64,000 nucleotides of DNA. Source: a bacterium (lineage in GTDB: Bacteria > Vulcanimicrobiota > Vulcanimicrobiia > Vulcanimicrobiales > Vulcanimicrobiaceae). Location of the stretch: the NCBI GenBank assembly GCA_021832345.1, contig JAKBKY010000005.1, positions 62,001 to 126,000 of the forward strand, written 5' to 3'. The stretch's first letter is position 1, and every line of letters begins with the position of its first letter. A program made the translations under genes and the position numbers. Shown here piece after piece: positions 33,001 to 41,674 of the stretch. Below the pieces are notes generated by a model. It saw nothing but the letters and a program-made list of their open reading frames with translations, made no database searches and was not told where the DNA came from.

Positions 33001-33567
33001 CTCGTCTACGGCTACTATCCGGCAGCCGGAATCGAAAACGACATCGTCTTCTATGCGCCGGAGGATCCGTCCGTGGAGGTTGCGCGCTTTACCTTTGCGC
33101 GTCAAGTGGGAGGAGAGCACCTGTGCTTGGCGGATTACGTGGCCGCTCCTCAAGACGGACGCGGGGTCGATGTCGCGGCGTTGCAGGTTGTGACCGTTGG
33201 AGGCCCGGTCGGCCAACGCATCGGCGCTCTCCAGCATGAGGGCGACTATAGCGGCTCCTATTTTTTGCACGGCTTTACGGTGGCGGCGGCCGAGGCACTG
33301 GCCGAGTGGGCGCATCGGCGTATTCGTACCGAGCTTGGCTTGGATGCGGATCGAGGCAAGCGCTACTCTTGGGGTTACGGCGCTTGCCCGGACCTCTCGC
33401 AGCACGAACTGGTCTTTGCGTTGCTCGACGTGAGAAACGCGATCGGCGTGCATCTCACCGAGGCCTTTCAAATGGTGCCGGAGCAGTCGACCGCCGCCAT
33501 CGTCTTGCACCATCCGGCAGCCGCCTACTTCAATGCGGGCGCCGTGCGAGAAGTGGCCCCGGCGTAG
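30064..33567 (+). CDS. metH: Cobalamin-dependent methionine synthase
   Basis: A 1167-residue enzyme that moves a methyl group from methyltetrahydrofolate to homocysteine through cobalamin. All four modules are present. The homocysteine domain (about 1-320) has zinc cysteines in LNCSTGP and GGCCGTTPDH. The pterin domain (about 345-620) starts at LVGERINAQGSRR. The cobalamin unit (about 650-880) has DVHDIGKN with the lower ligand His744. The reactivation domain (about 900-1167) holds ELWPHFDLRSLYRLSW and RYSWGYGACPDLSQ. The start is GTG 30064. No riboswitch precedes it. The B12 uptake locus at 44-48 kb could supply its cofactor. Confidence 0.96.
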   Translation: MSDYLRRLRERVLVFDGAMGTQLMSLELTADDFGGQRYQGCNEALVLSRPKIVQAIHESYLAAGADVVETDSFTASRLKLEEYGLGERTLEINHAAAQLARQACDAFSTPQWPRFVAGSMGPTGMLISSSDPSLSAIDFEQLAAIYGEQARALVEGGVDLLLLETMQDLLELKAAVAGIRREFARGVRRVPIQAQPTLITEGRMLLGTDIRAICAVLGALEIEVIGLNCSTGPAQMRDAVRYLAENSRAYLAVIPNAGLPLMGPNGETIYPETAQELAHELTEFVRDFGVEIVGGCCGTTPDHIAELVRVLGQTEPRRRPHPVDSEMPDPDPQRVASAMTAIDLAQVPRPLLVGERINAQGSRRLKRLLLAEDYDAIALLAREQVESGAHVLDICCAVTERVDEDIQMREIVRKLTQSVEAPLMIDSTEPRVVETALQNYPGRAIVNSVHLEAGRAKIDVVVPIAREHGAAVVALTIDEAGMAKTAQRKLEVAKRIYNIVVDEYRLPAGALIFDDLTFTLATGDPEFADSALETIEGIRAIKAQLPGVLTSLGVSNVSFGLKPTARAALNSVFLHHCVTAGLDCALVHPKEITPYAELDAQAREHCDDLVFNRRPDALARLIEFFEASGDAGSAGASESVESVDAPPEVQIHQAILRRRKDGIEAKIDAALQMRTAVQVLNEILLPAMKDVGDKFGSGELILPFVLQSAEVMKRAVAHLEQFLDRKEGTTKGTVVLATVFGDVHDIGKNLVGTILTNNGYTVHDLGKQVPMNAILEKAVEVGADAIGLSALLVSTSKQMPICVQEQDLRGLQFPVIVGGAAINRDFGRRISLLSDGTRFFDPGLFYAKDAFEGLEIVDTLTGDASKRAQLLERARREALAQRAKDSALKARANAPILYSQVRSHPVDLPKAPFLGARTLSSVDMRELWPHFDLRSLYRLSWGAASLKGEEFDKLVREEFEPRLHAFQRDASRERWLEPRLVYGYYPAAGIENDIVFYAPEDPSVEVARFTFARQVGGEHLCLADYVAAPQDGRGVDVAALQVVTVGGPVGQRIGALQHEGDYSGSYFLHGFTVAAAEALAEWAHRRIRTELGLDADRGKRYSWGYGACPDLSQHELVFALLDVRNAIGVHLTEAFQMVPEQSTAAIVLHHPAAAYFNAGAVREVAPA

Positions 33568-33610
33568 ATGGGCGAAGGGAAGATCGGGACCGCGCACTAA
33601 CCCCGTCCCC

Positions 33611-34828
33611 ATGCGTTCGTTGCAATCTCTCGCGTGGCAGCTCGCTGTAGCCGCCGCCCTGCTCAGTGCCTGTTCCCAATCCGGGCATAGCGCTGCGAGC
33701 AAGACCATCCGCATAGGAATCGATCTTCCCCTCTCGGGAGCCGATGCGTCGGTTGGTCAAAGTACGCTCAACGGCATGGTGTTGGCAATCGAGCAAGCCG
33801 ACGCGAAGGGCCTGCCCGACGGGTTCGTCCTCAAAGCCTATCCACTGGACGATACCGTGCAGGGAATCCACAACCCGCAGCAAGGTGTTGCCAACATCCG
33901 CACCTTCGTCTCCAATACCGATGTCCTCGCCGTGTTGGGACCGTATAATTCCAACGTAGCCGCCGCTGAAATCCCCATCACCAATGCGGCAGGGCTGGCT
34001 CAGATTGCGCCCTCGGTGGTGGCCGACGAACTGACCCTTGGCCCGGCAGCCGCCGCGCTACGCCGTGTCCATCCCAAGACCAACGCCTTCTTTCGCGTCT
34101 GTACGACGGACTCGCGTCAGGGATCGGTCGCGGCACGCTTCGCTCGCTCCCTGGGCTTCAAGCGCGTCTACATTATCGATGACAACGAGACCTACGGCTT
34201 AGATATCGCGCGGGTCTTCGCGCACGACTTCACCGCTCTCGGAGGGAAGGTCATCGGCCACGATCATCTCGCAGCCGATACGCAAGACTTTCGTGCGTTG
34301 CTGCTCAAGGTTGCCGCCGCGAAGCCGGATCTGGTGTTCTTCGGCGGCGTCACCAGCACCGGCGGCGGGCTGCTTCGCAAACAGATGTTCGCGGTCGGCC
34401 TTGGGAGGGTGCCGTTTATGGGCGGAGACGGGATTGCGGATCTTGCGACCGTTGCCGGGAAGTACGCCGACGGCACCTATTTCACGGTTGCTGCTCCTGA
34501 TGTCACGAAGCTTCCCTCCGCGCGCAGCTTCGTTGCGGCATATCACAAGCGCTTTCATCAAGCACTGGGCGCCTATAGCGCCAATGGATACGCTGCAGCG
34601 CAGGTGGCCATCGCGGCGATCGCCTCCGCCCTCAAGCGCGACGGCGGGGCGTTTCCAACACGAGCGGCAGTCTTGCGCTATGTAGCGGCGACGAAGGATC
34701 TGGCGACTCCCATCGGCCCCATCACCTTCGATGCAGCCGGCGATATGAAAAACCCGGTACTGAGCCTCTATACGTTTAAGAACGCCAAGCCGGTATTTAT
34801 CAAGTTGTTCAAATTGAAGACGCAGTAG
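33611..34828 (+). CDS. livK: Branched-chain amino acid ABC transporter substrate-binding lipoprotein
   Basis: A 405-residue type 1 periplasmic binding protein of the Leu/Ile/Val family. The N-terminus MRSLQSLAWQLAVAAALLSACSQ has a lipobox with Cys at about residue 21, so it is membrane-anchored. The mature domain starts IRIGIDLPLSGADASVGQSTLNG and includes VLGPYNSNVAAAEIPITNAAG and DDNETYGLDIARVF. It captures a branched-chain amino acid or a related acid, possibly an aromatic compound, and hands it to LivHM. The start ATG at 33611 is set by the signal peptide; the frame is open upstream into metH. It is first in livKHMGF. Confidence 0.9.
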   Translation: MRSLQSLAWQLAVAAALLSACSQSGHSAASKTIRIGIDLPLSGADASVGQSTLNGMVLAIEQADAKGLPDGFVLKAYPLDDTVQGIHNPQQGVANIRTFVSNTDVLAVLGPYNSNVAAAEIPITNAAGLAQIAPSVVADELTLGPAAAALRRVHPKTNAFFRVCTTDSRQGSVAARFARSLGFKRVYIIDDNETYGLDIARVFAHDFTALGGKVIGHDHLAADTQDFRALLLKVAAAKPDLVFFGGVTSTGGGLLRKQMFAVGLGRVPFMGGDGIADLATVAGKYADGTYFTVAAPDVTKLPSARSFVAAYHKRFHQALGAYSANGYAAAQVAIAAIASALKRDGGAFPTRAAVLRYVAATKDLATPIGPITFDAAGDMKNPVLSLYTFKNAKPVFIKLFKLKTQ

Positions 34829-34832
34829 CGCC

Positions 34833-35744
34833 ATGCACGAGTTTTTTGCGCAACTCGTTAACGGCATCGCGCTTGGTGGGATCTATGCCCTGATCGCACT
34901 GGGCTATACGATGGTATACGGCATCATCGAACTTATTAACTTTGCCCATGGCGATGTCTATACGCTCGGCTCATTTTTTTCGTTGACCATCCTTGGCGCC
35001 CTTGGCGTGTCCGGTGAAGTTCGCGGGCCATTGCTAATCGTTGACGTCGGAGTTACGATTATCGGTGCCGCTATGCTCTGCGGAATCGTCGGCATTCTTA
35101 TCGAGCGTTTGGCTTACCGTCGCCTGCGTTTCGCCGGTCGTTTGGCACCGCTGATTACCGCAATCGGGGTCTCTTTCATCTTAGAGAACGTCATGCAGGT
35201 GTGGCGCGGCCCATCCCCGGTCGCCTTTCCCGCAGTATTTCCAACGCATATCTATAACGTCGGCGGCGTGGGCATCAGCCTCCTGCAACTTGCCGTGGTC
35301 ACCCTGGCCATCGGCACGATGCTGCTCTTAGAGTTCTTTGTGCATCACACGCGGTTTGGGCAAGCGATGCGGGCGACGGCGCAAGACCGTGAGGCGGCTA
35401 CGCTCATGGGGATCGACATCAATCGTACGATTGCTCTGACGTTCTTCGTCGGCAGTGCACTTGCCGGGCTGGCAGGCTTCGTCTCGGGAGCCTACTACCA
35501 ATCGACCTGGTTTTTCAATGGTTTCGGGGCCGGTCTCAAGGCGTTTACGGCTGCCGTCTTGGGGGGAATCGGGAACTTAGCGGGCGCGATGCTGGGCGGC
35601 TTTCTCATCGGGATCATCGAGTCGTTTGCAACGTGGAAACTGGGCGGCCAATGGAGCAATGTGACGGTCTTTACGATTCTCGTGCTCACTCTCGTCTTTC
35701 GACCAGCCGGATTGTTAGGTGAGGTGACGCCCGAGAAGGTATGA
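34833..35744 (+). CDS. livH: Branched-chain amino acid ABC transporter permease LivH
   Basis: A 303-residue inner-membrane permease with about 8 helices. It opens FFAQLVNGIALGGIYALIALGYTMVYGIIELINFAHGD, the LivH signature, and contains the EAA-like loop MRATAQDREAATLMGIDINR (about 182-201) that contacts the ATPases, then GNLAGAMLGGFLIGIIES. It forms the pore with LivM. It starts 4 bases after the livK stop and overlaps livM by ATGA, so the operon is translationally coupled. Confidence 0.93.
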   Translation: MHEFFAQLVNGIALGGIYALIALGYTMVYGIIELINFAHGDVYTLGSFFSLTILGALGVSGEVRGPLLIVDVGVTIIGAAMLCGIVGILIERLAYRRLRFAGRLAPLITAIGVSFILENVMQVWRGPSPVAFPAVFPTHIYNVGGVGISLLQLAVVTLAIGTMLLLEFFVHHTRFGQAMRATAQDREAATLMGIDINRTIALTFFVGSALAGLAGFVSGAYYQSTWFFNGFGAGLKAFTAAVLGGIGNLAGAMLGGFLIGIIESFATWKLGGQWSNVTVFTILVLTLVFRPAGLLGEVTPEKV

Positions 35745-36814
35745 TTTTCGTCTATATCGGGTCGACGATCCTCGTGGCGGCCTTCGGGCAGCGCATTCAC
35801 GTGCCCGTTGCCCGCATCGCGGTGTATGTGGGCCTTGCGCTGTTGTTGAGCGTTGGCCCTGTGCTCGGTTTGGGCAGCGATGCGACGCTGAATACGCTGG
35901 CCGATGCGGGCATCTTCGTTCTCTTAGCGCTTGGACTGAATATCGTGGTGGGCTTCGCCGGCCTCCTCGATCTTGGTTACGCGGCGTTCTTTGCTATCGG
36001 AGCGTATACGTACGCCATGTTGGCGAGCCCGCAGTTCGGGGTGCATCTTCCGTTCTGGGTGTTGCTCTTTGTCGGTGCCGCTTTGGCTGGAGCATTTGGG
36101 ATCATCTTGGGATCGCCGACGCTGCGCTTGCGCGGCGACTATCTGGCGATCGTGACCCTGGGATTTGGGGAGATCGTCCCGCAGGTGTTTCAAAATCTTA
36201 CGCGCTTTACCGGAGGCCCCAACGGCATCGCCGCGCTTGACTTCCCCTCGCTCTTTGGGCGCTCGTTTGGAACGGCCGCGTTCCCCTACTACGAGGTCAC
36301 GTTGGGGCTGATCGGCGTTGCCCTGGTGACCGCGCGTAATCTACGATCGAGCCGGATCGGTCGAGCGTGGATGGCTATTCGTGAAGACGAGTTGGCGGCG
36401 CGTCATCTGGGGATCAATACGACTCGCATGAAGCTGGCCGCCTTTGCGATCGGTGCGGCGTTTGCCGGCGTTGGAGGCGTGGTGTATGCGGCCAAGCTGA
36501 GCCTGGTATCACCGGATCTCTTCCAATTTCAAGTCAGCATCCTGGTTCTCTCGATGCTGGTGCTCGGCGGTATGGGGAACATCGCTGGGGTCGTTATCGG
36601 AAGCTTGGTCTTGACGCTCGTCAATCAGGTAATCTTACCGCAATCCAACGTTTTGGCCCAGGCTGCGCACCTCCCCGTCAATCTTTCCAATGCGCATTTC
36701 TTTATCTATGGCGGCATTTTGGTCGCGATCATGCTCTTTCGACCGGAGGGGCTGCTTCCAAGCGCTCAGCGGCAGGCCGAACTCCACGAGAGCGTACAGG
36801 CCGACGGTGTCTGA
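35741..36814 (+). CDS. livM: Branched-chain amino acid ABC transporter permease LivM
   Basis: A 357-residue permease. The LivM core NIVVGFAGLLDLGYAAFFAIGAYTYA (about 67-92) and GSPTLRLRGDYLAIVTLGFGEI (about 125-146) are clear, with the coupling loop MAIREDELAARHLGINTTRMKL (about 211-232). It is the partner of LivH. It overlaps livH by ATGA and runs 8 bases into livG. Confidence 0.93.
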   Translation: MIFVYIGSTILVAAFGQRIHVPVARIAVYVGLALLLSVGPVLGLGSDATLNTLADAGIFVLLALGLNIVVGFAGLLDLGYAAFFAIGAYTYAMLASPQFGVHLPFWVLLFVGAALAGAFGIILGSPTLRLRGDYLAIVTLGFGEIVPQVFQNLTRFTGGPNGIAALDFPSLFGRSFGTAAFPYYEVTLGLIGVALVTARNLRSSRIGRAWMAIREDELAARHLGINTTRMKLAAFAIGAAFAGVGGVVYAAKLSLVSPDLFQFQVSILVLSMLVLGGMGNIAGVVIGSLVLTLVNQVILPQSNVLAQAAHLPVNLSNAHFFIYGGILVAIMLFRPEGLLPSAQRQAELHESVQADGV

Positions 36815-37586
36815 GGGCAGCGCGGTGCTTCAGGTCGAGGGGGTGAGTCGCTCCTTCGGCAAGTTGGTGGCGTTGCATGACGTTTCCTTACGGGTCGATG
36901 CCGGGAGCATCGCCGGAGTTATTGGGCCCAACGGCGCCGGCAAGTCCACCCTGTTCAACCTGATCACCGGCCTTGGACGCCCGGAGAGCGGCACGATTCG
37001 ATTCTCCGGGAAGCGGATCGACGGACGGCCGACGTATTGGATCGCGTGCTTGGGGATCGCACGCACCTTTCAGAACCTGCGTCTCTTTCCTCATGCCACC
37101 GCGCTGGAGAACATCCTGACGGGCGAGCACGTGCGGCTTCGATCGAACCTGCTCGAGGATTTGGTGCGAACTCCCGGACAGCGAAGAGAAGAGGAGCAGG
37201 CGCGCGCGCGAGCGTTCGAGTTATTGCATCTGGTCGGCTTGCGCCGTGCTGCGAATGTTCGCGCAGCAGCGCTCTCGTACGGCGATCAACGTCGTCTGGA
37301 GATCGCGCGTGCGCTGGCAAGCCGGCCTCGTTTACTGTTGCTCGATGAGCCGGCTGCCGGTATGAATCCGGTGGAAAAGGACGGACTGGCCGAGCTGGTG
37401 CGGACGATTCATCGCACCGGTATGACCGTGCTCCTCATCGAGCACGATATGCGCTTCGTCATGGGCCTGTGCGAGCATCTCACGGTACTCGATTATGGGG
37501 AGCGCATTGCCGACGGAGTTCCGCAGGCGGTGCGGGAGAATCCTCGCGTCATCGAAGCCTATCTTGGAAGCGAGCTACCTGCGTGA
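36807..37586 (+). CDS. livG: Branched-chain amino acid ABC transporter ATP-binding protein LivG
   Basis: A 259-residue ABC ATPase from GTG 36807. Walker A GPNGAGKST, a Q-loop in ARTFQNLRLF, the signature variant LSYGDQRRLEIARAL, Walker B LLLLDEPAAGMNP and the H-loop in LIEHDMRFV are all present. The LivG type is shown by the extended region between Q-loop and signature (GEHVRLRSNLLEDLVRTPGQRREE) and by the YGDQRRLE signature. It powers import with LivF. Confidence 0.93.
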   Translation: MSEGSAVLQVEGVSRSFGKLVALHDVSLRVDAGSIAGVIGPNGAGKSTLFNLITGLGRPESGTIRFSGKRIDGRPTYWIACLGIARTFQNLRLFPHATALENILTGEHVRLRSNLLEDLVRTPGQRREEEQARARAFELLHLVGLRRAANVRAAALSYGDQRRLEIARALASRPRLLLLDEPAAGMNPVEKDGLAELVRTIHRTGMTVLLIEHDMRFVMGLCEHLTVLDYGERIADGVPQAVRENPRVIEAYLGSELPA

Positions 37587-38311
37587 GCACTTCTGCGGCC
37601 GGCTCGATGCTCGATGTACGCGATCTTGTGGTTCGCTACGGCGGTGTGACCGCGCTGCACGGCTGCTCGTTACATGTGGATACAGGAGAGATCGTCGCGC
37701 TGCTCGGCGGTAACGGTGCAGGCAAGACCACGATGCTACGGAGCATCAGTGGCTTAGTGCGACCGGCGAGCGGGAGCGTTGCATTTCTGGGGCGTTCGCT
37801 GTCGGGCACGGCGCCCTTCAACATCGCTCGCTCCGGGCTCGTGCATGCACCCGAAGGACGCCGGATCTTTACTCGCATGACGATCCGCGAGAACCTGGAC
37901 CTGGGTGCTTATGCCGTTCGTTCACGCCAAGAAGCCGATCGTCGCCGGCAAGAGGTGCTCTCCATCTTCCCCCGCTTGCAGGAGCGACTGGATCAGAGCG
38001 CAGGCACACTCTCGGGAGGTGAACAGCAGATGCTGGCAATCGGCCGAGCGTTGATGGCGGGGCCGCAGTTACTCCTGCTCGACGAGCCGTCTCTTGGGCT
38101 GGCCCCGCTCTTTGTCCAGACGATCTTCAAGGTTATACGCGAAATCAATGAACGAGGCACGGCGGTGTTATTAGTCGAGCAGAATGCGCGCGCGGCGCTT
38201 CACATCGCTGCGCGTGCCTATCTTCTGGAGAACGGATGCATCGTACGAGAAGCCTCGGCAGAGGCGATGCTCGATGACCCGTCGGTAGTCGCAGCGTATC
38301 TCGGCGCTTAG
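37583..38311 (+). CDS. livF: Branched-chain amino acid ABC transporter ATP-binding protein LivF
   Basis: A 242-residue ABC ATPase from GTG 37583, overlapping the livG stop (GTGA). Walker A GGNGAGKTT, the LivF-type stretch LVHAPEGRRIFTRMTIRENL, signature LSGGEQQMLAIGRALM, Walker B LLLLDEPSLGLAP and the H-loop in LLVEQNARAAL are present. It pairs with LivG. It converges with the nagA gene with a 4-base overlap, which ends the operon. Confidence 0.93.
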   Translation: MSTSAAGSMLDVRDLVVRYGGVTALHGCSLHVDTGEIVALLGGNGAGKTTMLRSISGLVRPASGSVAFLGRSLSGTAPFNIARSGLVHAPEGRRIFTRMTIRENLDLGAYAVRSRQEADRRRQEVLSIFPRLQERLDQSAGTLSGGEQQMLAIGRALMAGPQLLLLDEPSLGLAPLFVQTIFKVIREINERGTAVLLVEQNARAALHIAARAYLLENGCIVREASAEAMLDDPSVVAAYLGA

Positions 38312-39483
38312 GGCGCAGGCGCAGCCTCGCCGACGTCGATGCCGATGTTGCCGTACACGAGTATCCCGCCGACCATCGTCGCTACGACGTGGTGCGATTC
38401 ATTCCAGAACGAGAGATCCGCTCGTACGCCCGGGGCGATGCGCCCCATCTCCTTGGCAAGCCCGAGGAGCTGAGCCGGAGCGTAGGTGGCGGCGACGATT
38501 GCTTCTGCAAATGCAAGGTCAGCGAAGAGCATGAAGTTGCGTACGGCATCGTCGATGCGGAGCGCGCTCCCGGCAATCGTCCCATCGGCGGCGCGCATGA
38601 CGCCGCCCTCGATGTGATAGCCGGGATCGGCGGCGGGCATGTTGTCGGTCGCGAGAATCACGCGATTGCCGAGCGCTCGGTAGAGGATGTTGACCATGGG
38701 CGGCGCCACGTGGTGTCCGTCACAGATGACCTGAACAAAGGTCCGTTGATCTTGAATGAAGGCCGCAAGGATCGATGGATCGCGATGGTCGAGCGGCGTC
38801 ATCCCGTTAAAGGCGTGCGTGAGCGAGCGGAAGCCCATCCCAATGGCAAGGATCCCTTCGCTGTAGTGCGCCGAGGTATGGCCGGCCGAACAGACAACGC
38901 CGTTTTCGAGAAAGATGCGCGTCGCGTTAGCAACGCCTTCGACCTCGGGCGCCATCGTGATCATCAACGCGGCTCCGCGGCAGGCATCGAGCATCTCTCT
39001 GGCGCGATCGACCGACGCCGGTAGTAACCATTCAGTGCGATGGACGCGGCGGAACTTCGGGTTGAGGAAAGGCCCTTCAAAGTGGATGCCTAGACAACGC
39101 GCACCACGTGGTCCCAGCTCTTCGAGGTCGTGGGCCGCTTCGGCGATGGCGCTCGCGGCATGCAGAGTGGATTCCCAGGGGGCCGTCATGACGGCGGCGA
39201 CGAAGCCCGTCGCGCCCATCTCGGCATAGGCCTGCGCTGCGAGCGGTACCGCATACTCTTGGTCGCGGTTGAAGAGCATATCTCGCGCGCCGTTAGTGTG
39301 GATGTCGATCAACCCAGGAGCCACAGTCGTGCCCGGCGGCAATGGCAGATCGCTCGGCCCGTCTGCCGGAAGCACCGCGGAGATACGCCCGCCGTCAACC
39401 GCTAATCGACCGAAAGTCGAGGTTCCGTCGCCTACTGCAAGGAGCGCCGGGCCAAGAATGAAACACGCGGAAGAGAGATACAT
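38308..39483 (-). CDS. nagA: N-acetylglucosamine-6-phosphate deacetylase
   Basis: A 391-residue amidohydrolase-fold enzyme that removes acetate from N-acetylglucosamine-6-phosphate in amino sugar or cell-wall recycling. Metal and active-site segments are GLIDIHTNGARD (about 57-68), HFEGPFLNP with the metal-binding Glu, AGHTSAHYSEG, THAFNGM, CDGHHVAP and the catalytic Asp in ATDNMPAAD. ATG 39483 is chosen because family sequence starts there; the frame is open to 39567 through 28 residues that include a repeated motif found elsewhere in the window. No nagB or sugar transporter is adjacent. Confidence 0.85.
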   Translation of the reverse strand: MYLSSACFILGPALLAVGDGTSTFGRLAVDGGRISAVLPADGPSDLPLPPGTTVAPGLIDIHTNGARDMLFNRDQEYAVPLAAQAYAEMGATGFVAAVMTAPWESTLHAASAIAEAAHDLEELGPRGARCLGIHFEGPFLNPKFRRVHRTEWLLPASVDRAREMLDACRGAALMITMAPEVEGVANATRIFLENGVVCSAGHTSAHYSEGILAIGMGFRSLTHAFNGMTPLDHRDPSILAAFIQDQRTFVQVICDGHHVAPPMVNILYRALGNRVILATDNMPAADPGYHIEGGVMRAADGTIAGSALRIDDAVRNFMLFADLAFAEAIVAATYAPAQLLGLAKEMGRIAPGVRADLSFWNESHHVVATMVGGILVYGNIGIDVGEAAPAP

Positions 39484-39737
39484 ACGATACGTCCGGGGAG
39501 GCCCTTCGACGGCGGGCAGCTCAACGCCCTTCGGCCAAGAGAAGGGCACCTCGATAAATCCGGGCACTCGTCTTTGACCCCCGGGAAACGCATCTGCTTC
39601 GTCGGGTGCTCAGTCACAGATCACGCCGTATATGCGACGGCCAAAACCAAGCACGCGGATTTAGAGGTGCCCTTAACGAGGAAGCCGGGTCCCGGCCGGC
39701 GCGCTCGCGGGGGCCGAGGCCGGTGGCGTACCTGGCA

Positions 39738-40238
39738 TCAGCTTCGAAGGTGTGCTTCCAGCATCCACAGCGTCTTGTCCGCGGTACGAGAAATTTCAGT
39801 GTAGATGTCTGCGGTGGTCGGATCTCCCAGGGTATCGCTCGTGCGGATCGCTTGGCGTAGATGATTGGCGAAGGTCGCCATGCGTTCCGTCAGCGCTTCC
39901 ACATGTTGCTTGCCGGAGACGATCTGCTGCGGATACTCATCCAGCAAGGATCGCTCGGCTGCGATACGCGCCGTGCCTAGCGCCGTGCCGCCGAGTTGCA
40001 GCACACGCTCAGCAAGGAGGTCTACCGCCTCTCCGATCTCGCCGGCGGCTTTGTCGAAGAGCAGATGGAGTTGGTAGAACTCCATTCCCGCCACATTCCA
40101 ATGCGCTTGCTTGCACTGAGTCGCTAAGTCGAGTGCGGTTGCGAGCGAGCTATTGAGAAGCGTGACCAACTGTTCACGTGGTTTCTCGGGCATGTCGATG
40201 CGGCTACGATGCTTTGCCAAAGGATGTCCGTTCTTCAT
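39738..40238 (-). CDS. dps: Dps-family ferritin-like DNA-protection protein
   Basis: A 166-residue Dps/miniferritin. The ferroxidase centre residues lie in CKQAHWNVAGMEFYQLHLLFDKAAGEIGEAVDLLAERV (about 42-79), with the His, Asp and Glu in the family pattern. It forms dodecamers that oxidise and store iron with peroxide and may bind DNA. The upstream GAGGAGG stands 5-6 bases before the ATG, a strong ribosome site, which fits high expression in stress or stationary phase. It is followed by about 170 bases with no gene before nagA. Confidence 0.9.
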   Translation of the reverse strand: MKNGHPLAKHRSRIDMPEKPREQLVTLLNSSLATALDLATQCKQAHWNVAGMEFYQLHLLFDKAAGEIGEAVDLLAERVLQLGGTALGTARIAAERSLLDEYPQQIVSGKQHVEALTERMATFANHLRQAIRTSDTLGDPTTADIYTEISRTADKTLWMLEAHLRS

Positions 40239-40308
40239 GTCTGTCCTCCTCTAAATTTGGGCATAACCCCGTATGAACCCATGGGTTGCCGGCCGGGTTG
40301 CGCCGGGA

Positions 40309-40320
40309 ACAGCCTCCTAG
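40309..40320. repeat. Half-copy of the MITE terminal repeat at the manB stop codon
   Basis: The 12-base string ACAGCCTCCTAG is identical to the right terminus of copy 3. On the minus strand it begins with the TAG stop of the phosphomannomutase gene followed by GAGGCTGT. No partner inverted repeat is seen within the 78-base gap to dps, so it is a remnant or a chance match. Confidence 0.45.
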
Positions 40321-41666
40321 GCGCGAATCAGGGCTAACGCTTCGTCGCGGTGGCGCTCCATGAGTTGCCGGGTATCGCCCTCAACATTAAGGCGCAGCAG
40401 GGGCTCGGTATTGGACGGGCGGACGTTCATCCACCAATCCGGGTAGGAGATCGTCACGCCATCGAGTTTGTCGATCCGTGCGTCCCGATAATCCTGCTCG
40501 ATCGTTGCGAGTTTGGCGTCAACGTCGGCGACGTGGCTGTTGATTTCGCCTGACCGAAAGCGGGTGTCGATCGGCGCGATGACCTCACTGACCGGCCCAT
40601 CGGCCTCGCTGAACACCTCCAGGCATTGCAGAAATGCAATCATGCCGGAATCCGCGTACCAGTTATCTTTGAAGTAGAAGTGCCCGCTATGCTCACCGCC
40701 GAAGATCACATCTCGCTCGCGCATGATGCGCTTGATGATGGAATGGCCCACTTGGGAGCGGATCGGAATGCCTCCCGAGCGCTCGACGAGTTCGGGAACG
40801 CTGCGGCTGCAGATAAGATTATAGAGAATCCTGGCCCCGGGATGCTTCTTAATGGTCGCCAGAGCGACCAATGCCGTCACGGTGCTGCCGTCGATGAGAG
40901 CGCCGTGCTCGTCCACGATGAACATACGGTCGGCGTCGCCGTCAAACGCCACGCCCAGATCGCAGCCGTGGCGGCGAACGGCCGCTTGGAGATCGAGCAT
41001 ATTCTCAGGCTCGATGGGACTGGCGGGATGGTTGGGGAAGCGGCCGTCCAGCTCAAAATAGAGCGGAACGATATGGCAGGGCAGATGTCTAAAGACGTAA
41101 GGGACGGTCTCTCCGGCCATGCCGTTGCCGGCGTCGATGGCGATCTTTAGCGGCCGAATGCGCGCAACATCGATGAACGAGAGGCAGTGGGCTGCAAACT
41201 CATCGAGGATGTTGCGGCTCTCAACCTTACCGGCGCGGGCCGCTTTTGGGGGGAGTTCGCCTGCAATGAGCTGGTCCCGGATGGCGCCCAAGCCGTCGGA
41301 GAGCGAGATGGCTTGCGCCTGGGAGCGGGTAAACTTCATCCCGTTATACTGAGCGGGATTGTGGGATGCGGTGATCATCACGCCGCCGTCGTACCCGTAC
41401 TTGCCCACGGCAAAGTAGAGGGCATCGGTCGAGACCAGGCCGATGTCGGTGACGTCGGCTCCGGCCTCGGTGGCCCCTTGGGCAAAGGCTTGCATCAGCG
41501 CGACCCCGGAGGGGCGCATATCGCGCCCAATCACGATTCGTTTGGCCGCCAGAAATGTCGCAAAGCAGCGGCCGATCCGGTGGGCGACTTCGTCGTTGAA
41601 CTCGGACGGATATATCCCGCGGACGTCGTAAGACTTGAAGATGGTCGGGTCGAGTGGTGCCTGCAT
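40317..41666 (-). CDS. manB: Phosphomannomutase/phosphoglucomutase
   Basis: A 449-residue alpha-D-phosphohexomutase that interconverts mannose-6-phosphate and mannose-1-phosphate (and often the glucose pair) for nucleotide sugars and envelope polysaccharide. The phosphoserine loop is GVMITASHNPAQYNG (about 95-109), the Mg2+ loop DGDADRMFI (about 244-252), the sugar-binding loop GEHSGHFYF (about 326-334) and the phosphate-binding loop RPSNTEPLLRL near the end. All four are intact. The GEHSGH variant of GEMSGH leaves substrate preference open. The TAG stop is inside a MITE-like half repeat. Confidence 0.92.
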   Translation of the reverse strand: MQAPLDPTIFKSYDVRGIYPSEFNDEVAHRIGRCFATFLAAKRIVIGRDMRPSGVALMQAFAQGATEAGADVTDIGLVSTDALYFAVGKYGYDGGVMITASHNPAQYNGMKFTRSQAQAISLSDGLGAIRDQLIAGELPPKAARAGKVESRNILDEFAAHCLSFIDVARIRPLKIAIDAGNGMAGETVPYVFRHLPCHIVPLYFELDGRFPNHPASPIEPENMLDLQAAVRRHGCDLGVAFDGDADRMFIVDEHGALIDGSTVTALVALATIKKHPGARILYNLICSRSVPELVERSGGIPIRSQVGHSIIKRIMRERDVIFGGEHSGHFYFKDNWYADSGMIAFLQCLEVFSEADGPVSEVIAPIDTRFRSGEINSHVADVDAKLATIEQDYRDARIDKLDGVTISYPDWWMNVRPSNTEPLLRLNVEGDTRQLMERHRDEALALIRA

Positions 41667-41674
41667 GATACTTC

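Noticed and set aside
38389-39024. Plus-strand frame opposite nagA (211 codons)
   Set aside because: Shadow frame of a well-supported metal-dependent deacetylase.
39574-39804. Plus-strand frame between nagA and dps
   Set aside because: No ribosome site, no recognisable fold, and its second half is antisense to dps.
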